Positions 1 through 12,502 of a DNA stretch of 64,000 nt are shown piece after piece; positions within the stretch are counted from its first letter, which is position 1, and every line of letters begins with the position of its first letter. The notes beneath the pieces are model-generated. The model had not been told where the DNA came from and made no database searches. It was given only the letters and a program-made list of their open reading frames with translations. The position numbers and the translations under genes were made by a program. The stretch lies in assembly GCA_025345505.1 (NCBI GenBank), contig JANVCC010000021.1, forward strand, positions 32,668,893-32,732,892, in the 5' to 3' direction. This stretch comes from Todiramphus chloris collaris (taxonomy: Eukaryota; Chordata; Aves; Coraciiformes; Alcedinidae).

Positions 1-800
1 ATACATGGGAGAGGGAGCATCATTATTCTTTCAGTACTTTGAAGGATAGTAAAATGCATTATTTTTTTTTATTATTTATTCTGATATATTGATTCCTGTA
101 GCTTACCGAGATCCGTGGATCTCCTCCTATATTCCAAATCTAAATATTAGGTGTTTTGCTGGATTTGGTCCTAATAACTTAGTAGTGTCTTTGTAGTTCT
201 AAAAACAGAACTTTGCCTGAAATTTGTCCTTCTGATTGTAAAACAGTTTTTGAATATTTTTTTTAACATATATCTATGACTTATTTAGAGAAGACTTCTA
301 ATGTGTAGAGTAAAAGAATGTTTGCTCTCTCACCCAGTGGTAAGGTGACTTCCTAATTTACATACCAAATGCAGAAGACTGTTAATACAATAGACCGTGC
401 GTGCTTCACAATAAGGGAAAATGAATGCAACCCAAAAGGGAAACAGAGCAGAAATGATATGCTAGTGTTAATACTAATACATTTTAACAAACTTACAATA
501 CAGCAGTCTTAAGTATACAACATCCTTTATAGATTTTAAAAGAAGCTTCAACATAGCATTAGTTTTAACTCTAGCATAAAGGTAAATATATAAGTAAATC
601 TAGGGAGGCTTTTAAATACTATCACTGATATGATTCCTCTTGATATTTCTTGCCAAATCCCATTGGTCAATTTTGTACTTCAAAACGTCAAGTTTCCTCT
701 TACTGAATGTATTGAGATCATGCTCTGTGTTACCTCTTTGATGGATAAATGCCTGAATAAAGAAAATAAAATGGAGTATTTTTGCCGAAGGGATGAAGGA
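1..800. other. AT-rich DNA without recognisable gene
   Basis: No coding frame, RNA gene or transposon could be recognised on either strand. There are short T-runs (around 61-70 and 257-265) and otherwise mixed AT-rich sequence, until homology to CR1 begins near position 805. Confidence 0.6.
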
Positions 801-804
801 AGGT

Positions 805-1912
805 AGAGTCTTCTTGATGTCTTCTAAAGTCTTCTTTATGGAAAAACTGGCTGCTCATGGCCTGGATGAGCATACGATCTGCTGGATCAAGAACTGGCTG
901 AATGCATGGGACCAAAGAGTGGTGGTCAATGGAGATAAATCCATCTGGCAACAGGTCATGTTGTGTTCCTCAGGGCTTAGTGTTGGGACCATTTCTGTTT
1001 AGTGTCTTTATTGACAATCTTGATAAGGACATAGAGTGTATCATCAATAAATTTGCAGATGACACCAAGTTAGGCGAGAATGTTGATCTGCATGAGGATA
1101 GGGATGCTCTACAGAGAGATTTCTATAGATTGGATTGATGGGACAATGCTAATGGTATGAGCTCCAACAACGCCAAGTGCTGGGTCCTGCACTTGGGTGA
1201 CAACAAGCCCATACAATGCTACAGGCTTGGGGAAGTGTGACTGGAAAACTGTCTGGTAGAAAAGGACCAGAGTGTTCTAATTGACAAGCAGCTGAATATG
1301 AGCCAGCAGTGTGCCCAGGTGGACAAGAAAGCCAATGGTGTCCTGGCTTGTATTGGAAATAGTGTGATCAGTAGAAGTAGGGAGGTGATTGTCCCCCTGT
1401 ACTCAGCACTGGTGAGGCCACGCCTTGAGTATTGTGTCCAGTTTTGGGCATCTCAGTACAAGAGAGATATCAAGGTGCTGGAGCGGGTGCAGAGGAGGGC
1501 AATGAAACTGATGAAGGGCCTGGAGCGACTGAAGGAGCTGGGCCTGTTTCATTTGAGGAAGAGGAGGCTGAGGGGAGACCTCATCACTCTCTACAACTAC
1601 CTGAAAGGACATTGTAGAGAGGTTGGTGCTGGTCTCTTCTCTCAGGTAATTAGTGACAGAACAAAAGGAAATGGGTTCAAGCTGCAACTGGATAAGTTTA
1701 GACTGGACATTAAAGAAATTTTTTTCACAGAAAGAGTAGTCAGACACTGGAATAGAATAGCCAGGGAGGTGCTTGAGTCACCATCCCTGGATGTGTTTAA
1801 GGGTCATTTAGGTGTGGTTTTGAGGGACATGGTTTAAGCGTGAACTTCGTAGAGTAACGTTAATGGTTGGACTTGATGATCCCAAGGCTCTTTTCCAACC
1901 TGAATTATTCTA
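805..1912 (+). mobile_element. CR1 LINE, 5'-truncated copy
   Basis: A non-LTR retrotransposon of the CR1 clade, the main LINE of birds. Homology starts inside the reverse transcriptase region at a degraded version of the AFDTVPH block, where bases are missing just before 'MEKLAAHG'. It runs through the RT core, the C-terminal domain and the short 3' UTR. The 3' end shows the CR1 signature of a gatgatc...ttttccaacc block followed by an attctatg octamer remnant at about 1903-1912. Lack of the 5' two thirds fits target-primed reverse transcription that stopped early. The exact 5' edge is uncertain by about 20 bp. Confidence 0.93.
815..1837 (+). pseudogene. CR1 ORF2 remnant (RT and C-terminal part)
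   Basis: Remains of the CR1 ORF2 polyprotein, which in an intact element supplies endonuclease and reverse transcriptase. Three open pieces are visible: about 793-1002 (RT fingers/palm), 902-1138 (with the catalytic FADD box at 1052-1063 and 'TKLG' after it), and 1298-1837 (C-terminal domain with '[17 protein letters not shown]' and '[15 protein letters not shown]'). They lie in different frames and are separated by frameshifts and stops, so no enzyme can be made. The terminal TAA at 1835-1837 is the ancestral ORF2 stop, followed by the short 3' UTR. Confidence 0.9.
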
Positions 1913-4900
1913 TGTGGTAATAATTAAACAGTCACCGAAGGGTGACTACTATTTTCAGTGAAGAGAACGTATTAAAATATTGATAATATATCCTTGAAAT
2001 ACATACTGTGGGGACATTGTTAAAATATAATTTTAGAATTAATTAGTAAAGAAGATGAGTATTCAGACTTTTAATCTTCAGTAGGTTTCTACACATTCAA
2101 GTCTCCTTTACCTTCAGATTAAAAAGTATATGTGATTAGACTTGCTTGTTTTTTCTTTTTTTTTTTTAATTTCTTTCCTTTTTTTTTCTTCGCCAGTTTA
2201 TTTATTTTTATTTTCTAGTCAAGTATCTGTTACTTTTCTACATGCTATGTAAATGTACTCAACAACACTGAAATCCATCACCATTTCGTCATTAAATGTT
2301 TTGTTGGATTACTTGAAAATCAATTTTTGAGCTTCTGCCATGAAGTATTTGGGAATCAAATCCTAGTTTTTTGTGTGTAAGATAAACTTCTACCATTTCA
2401 GACACTGTGGATTTGTAGGTGGCAGGTGAACCACTGCATGCAAGTTCTTAGCTGAATGTTTATAATAGTCTGTCCTCTTGAGGTTTTTAGCTTTTACTGA
2501 TGGACTACTTTTGTACCCCAGTGAATATGGTACATGTCTTTTGGGCTAGGAACTGCAGTATATAATCATATTTCAAAACTAAATTAGTACTGCGACTATC
2601 ATCCAAGTATTGATCTTGATCTCATCCCCTTAAAACTATTGATGTAATTCTCACTCATTTCAGCTGAAGAATACTGACCATGATTCTTGTTTTGATGCAT
2701 ACTTTTGCACAAGAAATGATGGACCAGTATGAAACAGGCAAATCTTTTTCATTAAAAAAAAAAAAAAATCCAAAAGCACAAAGAATAAGCTTATGTAAAT
2801 GGGAGTATTGCCAGAAATCAGTATTTTATTCCTGGCTTGTCTCTTAAATTGATTTTTTTTTTTTCACCCAGGAGAAGTAAATGGGATAGCTACATATTAT
2901 GTGTTTGCATTATAGCAACATATATATATATATCTATTTTCAGCTATAACTAATTGTTCTGTGCTTCCACCAAATCCCCAAGTACACCCACGATTACCTT
3001 GAATGTTTTCTCTAATCTGGAAGGTACTTCTATCAAGTGGCATTTTGAAAAAAAGGCTTTGTTAAAAAGATGATTTTACACTGTGTTCCTCATACTGCAT
3101 AAGTCTATAGCATGGAATATGTTTAGCATTACCAAGGATATGTCTTAAAACATGTTAAATGTTTTTGTTGTGGTTTTTTTCAAGCAAGAAATTATGCATT
3201 TTCTCCCTAAAACTGAGAGCAAGAAACATTAGTACCGCATTATGATAAATAGTTAATATTCTTAATTTTTCATGCATCTCTTCTGAAGAAACTAAAATGA
3301 ATTAAAAATTATAGGAAACCAATAAAGTTCAAAAAGCTCAGGTTATGATTCTGGAGAATATTGTATGGCTTTCTAAAGAAGACTCTCAGTCCGCATTATG
3401 AGTTAATTTCACAGTTTTAACTATAGTCTGATATCAGCAACAGTATAGAGAATAAGCAAAATAAATATTCAGTAGATTTAGATTTTTCATATGGAATGTC
3501 ACTTATTTCTTGTTGGAATGAGAAAGTTGTGAAACTACCATGCAGAGCTGTGGATTATGACTGTAAAACAGCTATAAACAAATTCACAACAGTGTCTATC
3601 TCAGTTTTGGTTGATTCAAAGGCAGATCTGAAGCGCAAAATGATTGGTCTGGTCCTGTAGTTGTCTTGATGTTTTGTATTTGTGTAATTGCCCAGAGTTA
3701 TTAAGAGCCGTGCAGAAATTATCACTGTGTCAGTAGTAACTGCGTTTTTCTTGATATCTGGCCAGACATGGTAGGAAACACAAAGGAAATTAAAATCTGT
3801 TGTGCACTGTGGAAGGTGGACAGCTCATTTCCATAATCTCTAGACCTCCCAGTCTGATCTTGTGTTTTCAACTTTTTAATAGAAATTTATGGTTTCAAGG
3901 TATTTGCATATCTGGCCTCCTCCTAAGCCACTGTCTCTGGTTACTGATCTGGATGTATTCTGGTAGTTTGAACACTAAACATTTTAAAATATACTAATTC
4001 TGACAAACAACTGGTGACATTATGATGGAAAGTATCCTATATTTCACAATTGTTTGATAGCAAAGTAATTGCAAAATGAACATTTAGTTTGGATTGAGGA
4101 CACTGTAAGCTAGAACAACTGTGGACAGGAAAAAAGACAGGCTTAGTATTACATGCTTTGCTGTATATTAAAATAATTAATCAAATAAATAAATAAATAA
4201 ATAAGGTTTGCCATGCTGGCAGAATGCACAAGGTAGAAATGGTACTTTCTTGTTAAATCTTCATGCCTGAATTTTTATAGCACTTTCTATGTGACAGGTT
4301 AATTCCTGAGATTTGGGTGACCGAAATCACCTTTTGAAGTATCATTGGAATATGTACTGTTCATTGACTATTGAATAGACTTGATAGTAACTCTATCCCA
4401 CCCTACATGGCTTAATTAAGTTTCTAAAATTGGTGTTGGTTAGATGACCTGTTTAAGCACAAACTTAAGTATTGTTCTGTAACGGCAGCACAAATATTTA
4501 TCAATTATATTGTATTATATAACAGAAATTTCACCAACATTTATAAATAATTGCTGCAAGCCTTCATTTAATAGCAGTTTGTAAATACATAATTTTGTTT
4601 TATGGACAGTTTTAGAAGGCTTGTTCAGGACTGTACAAAAGAAAGAAAATTGTGAACAGTACTTTGAGTTGACAAGGAAAAAAAGACCCAGAAACCTCTA
4701 TAAACCTCTAATCAATCCCAATAGTATTTTTAGGTTCAATAGTGAGTTTTGCACAAAATATTTCTCAATTCAAATTTTTTGGAATTACTATATCCCAAAA
4801 TATTGATACATGTCTTATGTATTCTCTGCCTAAATGTAAGTTTTCTTGTTTTACCAGTTTTAGTGTCAAATGTAAACTCAGAAAATATTGTTTCTTTTAA

Positions 4901-7675
4901 TTTAGGTCTGAATAGTTCATCTCCTTCTAATGAGGTGGGCTATTTGCCTCATTAATGTAATCGTATTGCTACTCTGCATTATTATCTTCAGCACTAGGCT
5001 GTTTTCCAGCAACAATTGATATACAAGTCATACCAATTTGTACATTTTCACTGCCCTAATATTCCACTGAGATACTTCTTTAATTAAAACATGACCTTAT
5101 TATTCATAACTAAATGTGAAGCATAACCTTTTATCCTCAAGGAATGTCATCAAAGGTTGCATCTTAGTTCTGCATCAGATCAATGACTGTCATGCAGGAT
5201 GAAGCTCCTATCATCTGTGAATGGCACCCGATGGTAATTTATAACATTACCTGCCAACTCATCTATCTTTAGAGACACACTGCAGTCATTCTCAACCTGC
5301 TTTAGATGGTTTCATTTAGCACTGCCTAACCATCACTCCCCAATGATAGTCAGGAGATGATTCATAAAATCAGAGTGAATTACCATGTTTATATGTGTCT
5401 GAGTATGAAAGGCAGTAAGCAAGTCTCCTAAGGCTAAAACAAGTTTGTGTATGATGTACCATCAATTTATTTTGTTATTGTACCCAGAGGGGAACTACTT
5501 TTTTTTTAAAAGGTGAGCAGTTCTGCTTCAGAGTTAGGGGACTGTGAAGCAAAACTGAATGGTCGGATCTATCCCAGAGGAACAGTGAATGGAACACCCT
5601 GCAATAAAAATAGCCAGCCTCAGGTCAGCATAAAAATTCATTACCATGGCAATTGTATAAACTGTAAGAAAAATAACTAACGGAATAACCAAATGAAGTG
5701 CAAACTGTAATATATGAACATTAAGTAAGATTTTTTTTTTTTCCCTAACAAAAGAGACTTTTCCAAGAGTTAAAGCTATTTTAAGAGAGTTATACCCCTA
5801 CCTTGTCCATAAAGGGTATCACTTATCTACGGCACTGTACATGGTCCATTCAATGGCTAGTTGCACCAGGCAAAGCATCCTTACAAGTGTCCTTATGCAC
5901 TGACCTGGATGCAGTTCTTTGGGCTTCTGTTCTCTCAACTGTGGTATTTGATGTGCCCTGTTCAGGTGGAAGGAATAAGGATATTGGAAGACAAAGAGCT
6001 ACATAGGAAAATGCAGAAGCTGTTCTAAGAGTGTTGCTGTGCTTAGATAACCATTGCCATTTTGTCCTTATTGCAGTTGGACATCTTTAGTGGGAATTCT
6101 TTTTTTTTATGTTTCTATCACAGCCAAGCTAAAAACAAAAATACTCTTCTCTAGCTAATACTGTTTAAAAAGGTCATTTAATGAAATAATTTTATTTGCT
6201 TGTCTTGCTCATTGTTTAGTACCAATTGATTACTCTCATAACATTTAATAGGACTATGTATAATCAAAAGGTCAGCTGACAATTATTGTAACTCTTTGAT
6301 ACTGTTTAACTCAGATGTCAGAAAACATGCAGCTATGGAGACAAGCATTTCAGCAACTTTTTCCATCTCTGAAGGTATTCTTAATTTTTTTCCAGTACTC
6401 ACCATTTTTGTGGGGCCATCTAGAATAAGCTGGTATTTTGCTTTTTTGTAACACAATGAAATAATATTACAGAAACTTCAGATTTATACATTTGCAAGGG
6501 GATAAATTTTTAATTTTGGACAAGTCTCAGTATAATTAGAAGGCTCAGAAAACTGCATGCTGTAGATCATCTAAGACATTTTAAATAGATTGAAACTACA
6601 GAAAGAGCACAAAAACATGTACTAATAAAAAAAAATCATGTTTTCTATTGCATAAATAATTAATTTTCATTAAAATTCATTAATTTAAAAAAATAGTTTC
6701 AAAAATCACAGTGTAAGAAACATTACATTCCAAATAATTAAAATTTATATTTTCTATGTCTGTCCATCTCAATAGAAGAAAAATATTCTATTTCAACATT
6801 CAGTTCATTCAGTAATTCACATCATATGCATTATACCAGCTATACAAGAAGCTATTTCCAAGTCTTCCAAAGTATTACTCTTTTTTCCCTTCTACCCCCA
6901 AGTTTTTCACAGTTCAATCATTGGCACATTCAGTCCTTCAGTCTCCCACTGTTGAAAAGCATGAAATGGTATTAGTATAGCATCACTCCATAAGAACAAC
7001 AAAACCAGAAAATTAAAGCTAAAACAAAACCAGAAAAGCCCTACATAAGTAGACATAGATAAAAAGGAGTATGGCAATAATTTGCATTTTCATTGTACAG
7101 ATTTTTTTAATTCCTTACACAAGAATTAAAAATAATAAAAATAAAAAGGTTAACTCTGTTGTGAGAATTACCTATGGATTAGTGCACCATAATAATGAAC
7201 TTTGTCATTGCTTTTGCTTAGCTTTTATTTAAACTTCAAAACATATCTTACCTGGAATATTTTACATTCCTTTTATGGAATCAGTGTCATAGTAGTTTGT
7301 CAGTTAAGGAAAGCACTTTTTCTTCCTTCCATGGAGAGGGTTTTCTAAATCTGAGCAATATGTCATTTTGAAAATATACTTCAGAATTGAAAAGAAAAAT
7401 AGTAATAAAGCATGTTCATGTCCTAAGAACTGCCTTTGAAAGTACTATGTCAAGTGCCATGGAATTATTTTTAGTGAACTCATGAATTTTACTTAATTTC
7501 TAAGTGAAAAATATGTATATATTTCCTGGGTTTATGTGCACGAATCATCAGTTTGAGCTTCAGTTTTGGTGGTGAAGATGCCATATTAAACTAGGGTTCC
7601 ATTCTTAACTGTAATCTTTGAAAGTGCTGCAGTAAAATAGTCAGGAAGAATAATAATTATCTGATAAAGAAAACT
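1913..7675. other. Long AT-rich stretch, no gene recognised
   Basis: About 5.8 kb without supported exons or transposons. Only simple sequence stands out: T-rich DNA at about 2150-2190, poly-A at 2754-2768, a short TA run near 2920-2932, an AAAT microsatellite at 4183-4204, and T-runs at 5731-5742 and 6101-6108. Open frames here are short and show no family resemblance. Confidence 0.55.
4183..4204 (+). repeat. (AAAT)n microsatellite
   Basis: Five to six uninterrupted AAAT units, 22 bp. A simple repeat without sign of function. Confidence 0.9.
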
Positions 7676-7930
7676 TAGTCTCCAGTCCACCAGGATATAC
7701 AGGTCCTTTTCAGCAGAGTGGCTACCAAGCCAATCCATCTGTACCAGTACAGAGGATTCTGCCTTTGAAGATGCAGCTCTGAGACTTTGTCATTTTTTAG
7801 TTCCCTGGTGTCCTGGCAGACCATTCTTCCAGCCTGCAGAAATCCTTCTGAATGATACTCATGTGCTTCAATATACTGATTGCTACCCACAGTTTGGTAT
7901 CTTTTTGATATTTGATTAGAATACATATCT
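7676..7930 (-). mobile_element. Ancient CR1 LINE fragment (post-RT region)
   Basis: On the minus strand this matches the CR1 segment just after the RT catalytic core. Read on +, the pattern of 'ccaccaggat', 'ggtccttttc', then 'agcctgcagaaatccttctgaa' compares with the antisense CR1 motif for a fixed-length stretch that ends at the 'cagtttggtatc' (CKLG-like) block. Divergence is high and the frame is destroyed, so it is an old insertion. It may be the 3' part of the same element as the endonuclease fragment at 8430-8700. Sequence-level resemblance only; the edges are approximate. Confidence 0.6.
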
Positions 7931-8377
7931 TACTTGTTTGGTTGCTGTTTACCTGTGACAGATGTGATGAAGTCATTCATAATGATTTGTGCAAAAAAGC
8001 AACTTTTAAAGGGGAATGTGTATGTATCTTTGTATGTATATTTAGAATTTCATGGTTGTTTGACATAGCTGTAACAAATGTAGAACATTTAGGATGGAAC
8101 ATTCAATTTTTATTTTTTTTTTTTGTGATAATTATTAGAAATCATAAGGATTTCAACATATGTCTTTCAAGTTGAAGTCACGCATTGTACTTTTTTCACC
8201 TATGCAGCAGAAATCTGTGTTTTACAGGACAGCTATCCTTTTTTCTAGATGAAATTGTTGATCTATTACAGACATAAACTAGATTTTTGTCTGTTTGTTT
8301 GTTAGAGCATGAATCTATGAACATGCAAAATGTTTTTGTTCTCAGTTACCAGAGAACTCAGGAGCAGGTAATACCTT

Positions 8378-8403
8378 TTTTCTTTTTTTTTTTTTTTTTT
8401 TTT
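8378..8403. repeat. Poly-T tract
   Basis: A run of more than 20 T, broken by a single C near its start (ctttttctttttttt...). It sits just upstream, in + coordinates, of the ancient LINE endonuclease fragment. Confidence 0.85.
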
Positions 8404-8429
8404 GCAATATAATGTCCCCTTGTTCTTTT

Positions 8430-8700
8430 TTGCTCACTAGATCCTGCCTAAATACAGTGTATCCACGATTTTAACATTCCACTCATGCAAATCTTACCAC
8501 CAGGTCTCAGTAATACAGGCTAAATCATAAAAGAGCAATTCCAATTCCAATTTCTCTTTTTTATTACCCAGGCTTCTAGCATTCATATATAGGCAACTAA
8601 AGCATTTCTGTTCAAACTTCTTGGTGCCTTGATTAATTTTATTCTTGACATCTTCATTTTGTGCTAAATGAGTGCTCATTTGTTTCTCCTTTACACCCTC
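8430..8700 (-). mobile_element. Ancient CR1-type LINE fragment (endonuclease N-terminus)
   Basis: The minus-strand frame at 8494-8679 reads 'YMNARSLGNKKEKLELE' followed by 'DLACITETWW'. This is the conserved start of the APE-type endonuclease of CR1/L3 LINEs: the asparagine of NARS and the catalytic glutamate of ITETWW are both kept. The open frame ends right after TETWW at a stop, and the resemblance fades further 3'. The copy is old and inactive. It lies 5' of, and on the same strand as, the fragment at 7676-7930. Confidence 0.75.
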
Positions 8701-9774
8701 CTTGGTAGTTGTTAGTCTAATGTCCTTAGACTGGCTGAGTCAGCTGATTCCCCACAAGTTCTGTGAATTCATATGGATAAATGGCACTTGTACTAAAATG
8801 GAACACCACCAATAAATTCTTGTGCAGTGACTAGAAATGCATAAATAATCAACTAGAGATACTTGTATCTATGCTGTGGATAATATTTATTTTAGTAATA
8901 TAAGTCAGGTGTATAGTCCAAGTTGCTCTAGAGGCTTTACTATAGTCAGTGGAGAAAGGTATCTCCATTCTCCAGATTCAGAGGCACTCTTAAAATGAAA
9001 TGAGTCATCATCTGGAATCTCTCTGCTGATGAAGAAACAGCCTGGATAAAGTCTCATTACCTGAAATACCATCTCTCATGTTCAGAGGTAGGACTCACTT
9101 AATTATTAGCTGAGTCATGTGGAAATGGTTATTTTTTTTTTTCATTCACTAGACATTCCAGCACATTGCTGACATTCCTAAGTGAAGGCAGTTGAATATC
9201 ACCCAAAGGAAAAAATATCCAGATTGTTATCAGTCAGTTAATCAAGGATACTCTTTTTATCCTCAGTGTTGAGTCCTTGACAAATTTTTTTTTTCCAGCT
9301 CATTAAGTTATTTCTGTTTGTAGGCAGCCACAGTTACCCTGAAAGACTAGCCAGGCAACTGCTTTCATCTACTTTCTTTTTCTTCCCAGGAAATAGGCTT
9401 TATTTCCTATACAAACTTCTCCATATGTGGTTTTCCCTGGACCTCTAAACTTGTGTTTCTCTTGCCCTATTCATTCTCATCTCCCTCCTGTCATCTAGAT
9501 CTTCTAATTTGTAGGGATAAATTGGCATGCTCTTCCTCTGGTTTCCACTCTTGGTTCTGTATCAAGTGGGTATAATTCTAAAATCATATTATCAAATTCT
9601 CCTCCTTTTTGGTGTTCTTTCTTATGACAAGATATATACTAACCCTAATCTCTGCTAACCAGAAATCTTTATTTTGCAACATAGTTTCCTCTTTGTAAAA
9701 AGAATGATCCTTTTGCATTCAGAAAAGAACTAACATAGAGCATTAACACTTCTTGTAGGTCACACCTTCTGTTT
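8701..9774. other. AT-rich DNA, nothing recognised
   Basis: No coding frame or repeat element seen. There are pyrimidine-rich stretches around 9370-9500 and T-runs near 9131-9141 and 9285-9295. The next recognisable sequence is the CR1 copy that starts near 9775. Confidence 0.5.
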
Positions 9775-9779
9775 CAGTG

Positions 9780-12421
9780 CTGACCAGTGCAGTGTGAAAC
9801 AAATTGAAGGCTACAAGCTCTTCAGGAGGGACAGACAAGGAAGGAGGGGTGGTCGCGTGGCCCTAGATTTAGAGAATGTCATGAGACCTCAGAAATCAAG
9901 TATAGTGACAATGGGGTTGAGTCTGTTTGGATTAGGTTAAGGGCTAATAAAGCTGATACAGTTATAGGCGTCTGCTATAGCCCCCCCCCCCCCCCCCCCC
10001 AAATCAAAGCAGTGAGATGGATGAAGCTTTCTATAAGCAGCTGAGAGAAATCTCGCAGTCACTTGCTGTTGTGCTTGTGAGGGACTTTAACCTCCCAGAT
10101 ATATGCTGGGAATACAACACAGCAGAGAGGGAACAATCCAAGAGGTTCCTGGAATGTGTGGAGGACAACTTTTTCACTTAGCTGGTAAATGAGCCAACCA
10201 GGGAAGGTGCACTTCTGGACCTGCTTCTTGTGAACAGGGAAGAACTTGAGGGGGAAGTAAAGGTTGGAGGCCATCTAGGGCATAGTGATCACGAGATTAC
10301 TGAGTTTTCAATCCTTAGGGAAACAAGGAGAGGGGTTAGTAAAACTACCACCTTGGACTTCCAGAGGGTAAACTTTGACTTGTTCAGGAGACTGATTGAC
10401 AAAGTCCCTTGGGAGGCTGTGCTGAAGGATATAGGAGTCCAGCAAGGATGGACATACTTTAAGAGAGTAGCCTTAAAGGCATAGGAGCAGGCTGTCCCTA
10501 CCTGCCAAAAAACAAACAGGCAGGGAAAGAGACTGGCCTGGATAAATATGGACCTTTGGCTGGACCTCAAGAACAAAAGGAGAGTCTATGACCTTTGGAA
10601 GAGAGGACAGGTCTCTTATGTAGACTATAAAGATAGAGTAAAGCAATGCAGGAAGAAGATTAGGAGGGCCAAAGTGAAGCTAGAGCTCAACCTAGCTATG
10701 GCTGTTAAGGATAATAAAAAATGTTTCTATAAATTCATTAACGACAAAAGGAGAATTAGGGAAGATCTCCATCATTTATTGGATGTAGAGGGAAACTTAG
10801 TAACAAAGGATGAGGAGAAGGTTGAGGTGCTTAATGCCTACTTTGCCTCAGTCTTCAGTAGTGGAACAAGCTATACCCTGGAAATCCAGCCTCATAAGCT
10901 GGGAGACACAGAGGGAAAGCAGAATGAGGTTATCATGATTAAAGAGGAGTTGGTCAGGGACCTTCTATGACACTTGGATGCACACAAATAGATGGGACCG
11001 GATGGGTTACACCCAAGGGTGCTGAAAAAGCTGGAGGGTGTGCTCGCCAAACCACTTTCTATTATTTATCTGAAGACCTGGCTAACTGGGGAGGTCCCAA
11101 TGGACTGGAGGTTAGCAAATGTGATGCCCATCTACAAGAAAGGCAGAAAGGAGGATCCAAATAACTATAGACCTGTTAGTCTGACCTTGATACCAGGGAA
11201 GGTCATGGAGCAGATCATCTTGAGTGCTCTTACAAGCCATATAGAGGGCAACCAGCAGATCAGGGTCAGTCAGCATGGGTTTAGGAAAGGCAGATCTTGC
11301 CTGACGAACCTGATCTCCTTCTATGACAAGATGACCTGACTACTGGACAAGGGAAAGGCTGTGGATGTGGTCTACCTGGACTTCTGGAAGGCATTTGACA
11401 CTGTTCCCCATAGATTTCTAATGGAAAAACTGTCTGCTCATGACCTGGATGAGAATACAATCTGCTGGATCAAGCACTGTCTAGATGGACGGGCCCAGAG
11501 AGTAGTGGCCAATGGTACTAAATCCAGCAGGAGTCAGGTTACAAGTGGCATTCCTCAGGGCTCAGTGCTGGGACTGTTTCTATTTAACATCTTTATTGAT
11601 GATCTTGATGAGGACATAGAGTCTAACATCAGTAAATTCGCAGATGACACCAAGTTAGGCAGGTGTATTGATCTGTGTGAGGATAGGGAGGCACTCCAGA
11701 GACTTAGATAGACTGGATCGCTGGGCCAGTATTAATGGTATGAGTTTCAACAAGGCCAAGTGCCAGGTCCTGCATTTGGGCCACAGCAACCCCATGCAAA
11801 GTGGTTGGAAAGCAGCCTTGTGGAGAGGGATCTGGGGGTTCTTAATTGACACTCGAATGAATACGAGCCAGCAGTGTGCCCAAGTGGCAAAGAAGGCCAA
11901 TGGTATCCTGGCCTGTATTAGAAGTAGTGTGACCAGCAGAAGTAGGGAGCTGATTGTCCCCCTGTACTCAGCACTGGTGAGGCCTCACCTTGAGTACTGT
12001 GTCCAGTTTTGGGCACCTTAGTACAAGAGAGATACTGAGGTGCTGGAGCAGGTGCATAGGAGGGCAACAGAGCTGATAAAGGGACTGGAGAAGAGATCAT
12101 ATGAGGACCATTTGAAGGAGCTGGGTCTGTTTAGTTTGAGGAAGAGGAGACTGAGGGGAGACACTTACTACTCTCTACAACTATCTGAAAGGACATTGTA
12201 GAGAGGCTGATGCTGGTCTCTTCTCTCAGGTAATTAGTGACAGAACTAGAGGGAATGGCCGAAAGCTGAAGCAAGGTAGACTTAGACTAGACGCTAAGAA
12301 AAAATTCTTCACGGAAAGAGTGGTGAGATATTGGAATAGGCTGCCCAGGGACGTGGTTGAGTCACTGTCCCTGGATATGTTTAAGCATCGCTTAGATGTG
12401 GTGTTGGGGCATATGGTCTAG
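9780..12421 (+). pseudogene. CR1 ORF2 (endonuclease-RT), broken
   Basis: Domains in order: endonuclease (~9780-10330), linker (~10340-10900), RT (~10990-11700), C-terminal domain (~11720-12421). Endonuclease landmarks are '[10 protein letters not shown]' near 10080 (usual GDFN, here G to R) and 'GHSDHEIT' near 10278. RT landmarks are 'GPDGLHPRVLKKLE', 'DWRLANVMPIYKKGRKEDP', 'YRPVSLT', '[13 protein letters not shown]', 'GIPQGSVLG' and catalytic FADD at 11637-11648. One frame carries most of it but has stops at 10179-10181, 10482-10484, 10968-10970, 11337-11339 and 11709-11711. It then shifts frame near 11690, has another stop at 12019-12021, and shifts again near 12165. The ancestral stop is TAG at 12419-12421. 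Not functional. Confidence 0.93.
9981..10000 (+). repeat. Poly-C(20) inside CR1 endonuclease
   Basis: Exactly 20 consecutive C between 'tgctatag' and 'aaatcaaagc'. In related CR1 sequence this spot encodes a short proline-containing motif after 'GVCY' with only a few C. It is therefore a local homopolymer expansion (or a sequencing/assembly artefact) inside the LINE. Confidence 0.95.
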
Positions 12422-12502
12422 GGGTGAACTTGTTGAGTAGGGCTAATGGTTGGACACAATGATCTGAAGGGTCTTTTCCAACCTAAATGATTCTGTGTTT
12501 CA

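Larger units (their letters stand above)
9775..12502 (+). mobile_element. CR1 LINE, longest copy in window (about 2.7 kb)
   Basis: Covers most of ORF2 and the 3' UTR. Homology begins in the endonuclease domain ('GYKLFRRDRQGRRGGRVAL' near 9820-9880) and continues through the endonuclease, the linker, RT and the C-terminal domain. It ends in the short 3' UTR with 'ggacacaatgatctgaaggg', 'tcttttccaacc' and a decayed octamer 'atgattctgtg'. The 5' UTR, ORF1 and the first part of ORF2 are absent. The subfamily resembles that of the copies at 805, 31196, 49842 and 60112 (shared 'YNYLKG' and 'GLFSQV' C-terminal motifs) and differs from the copy at 26508. Confidence 0.95.
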
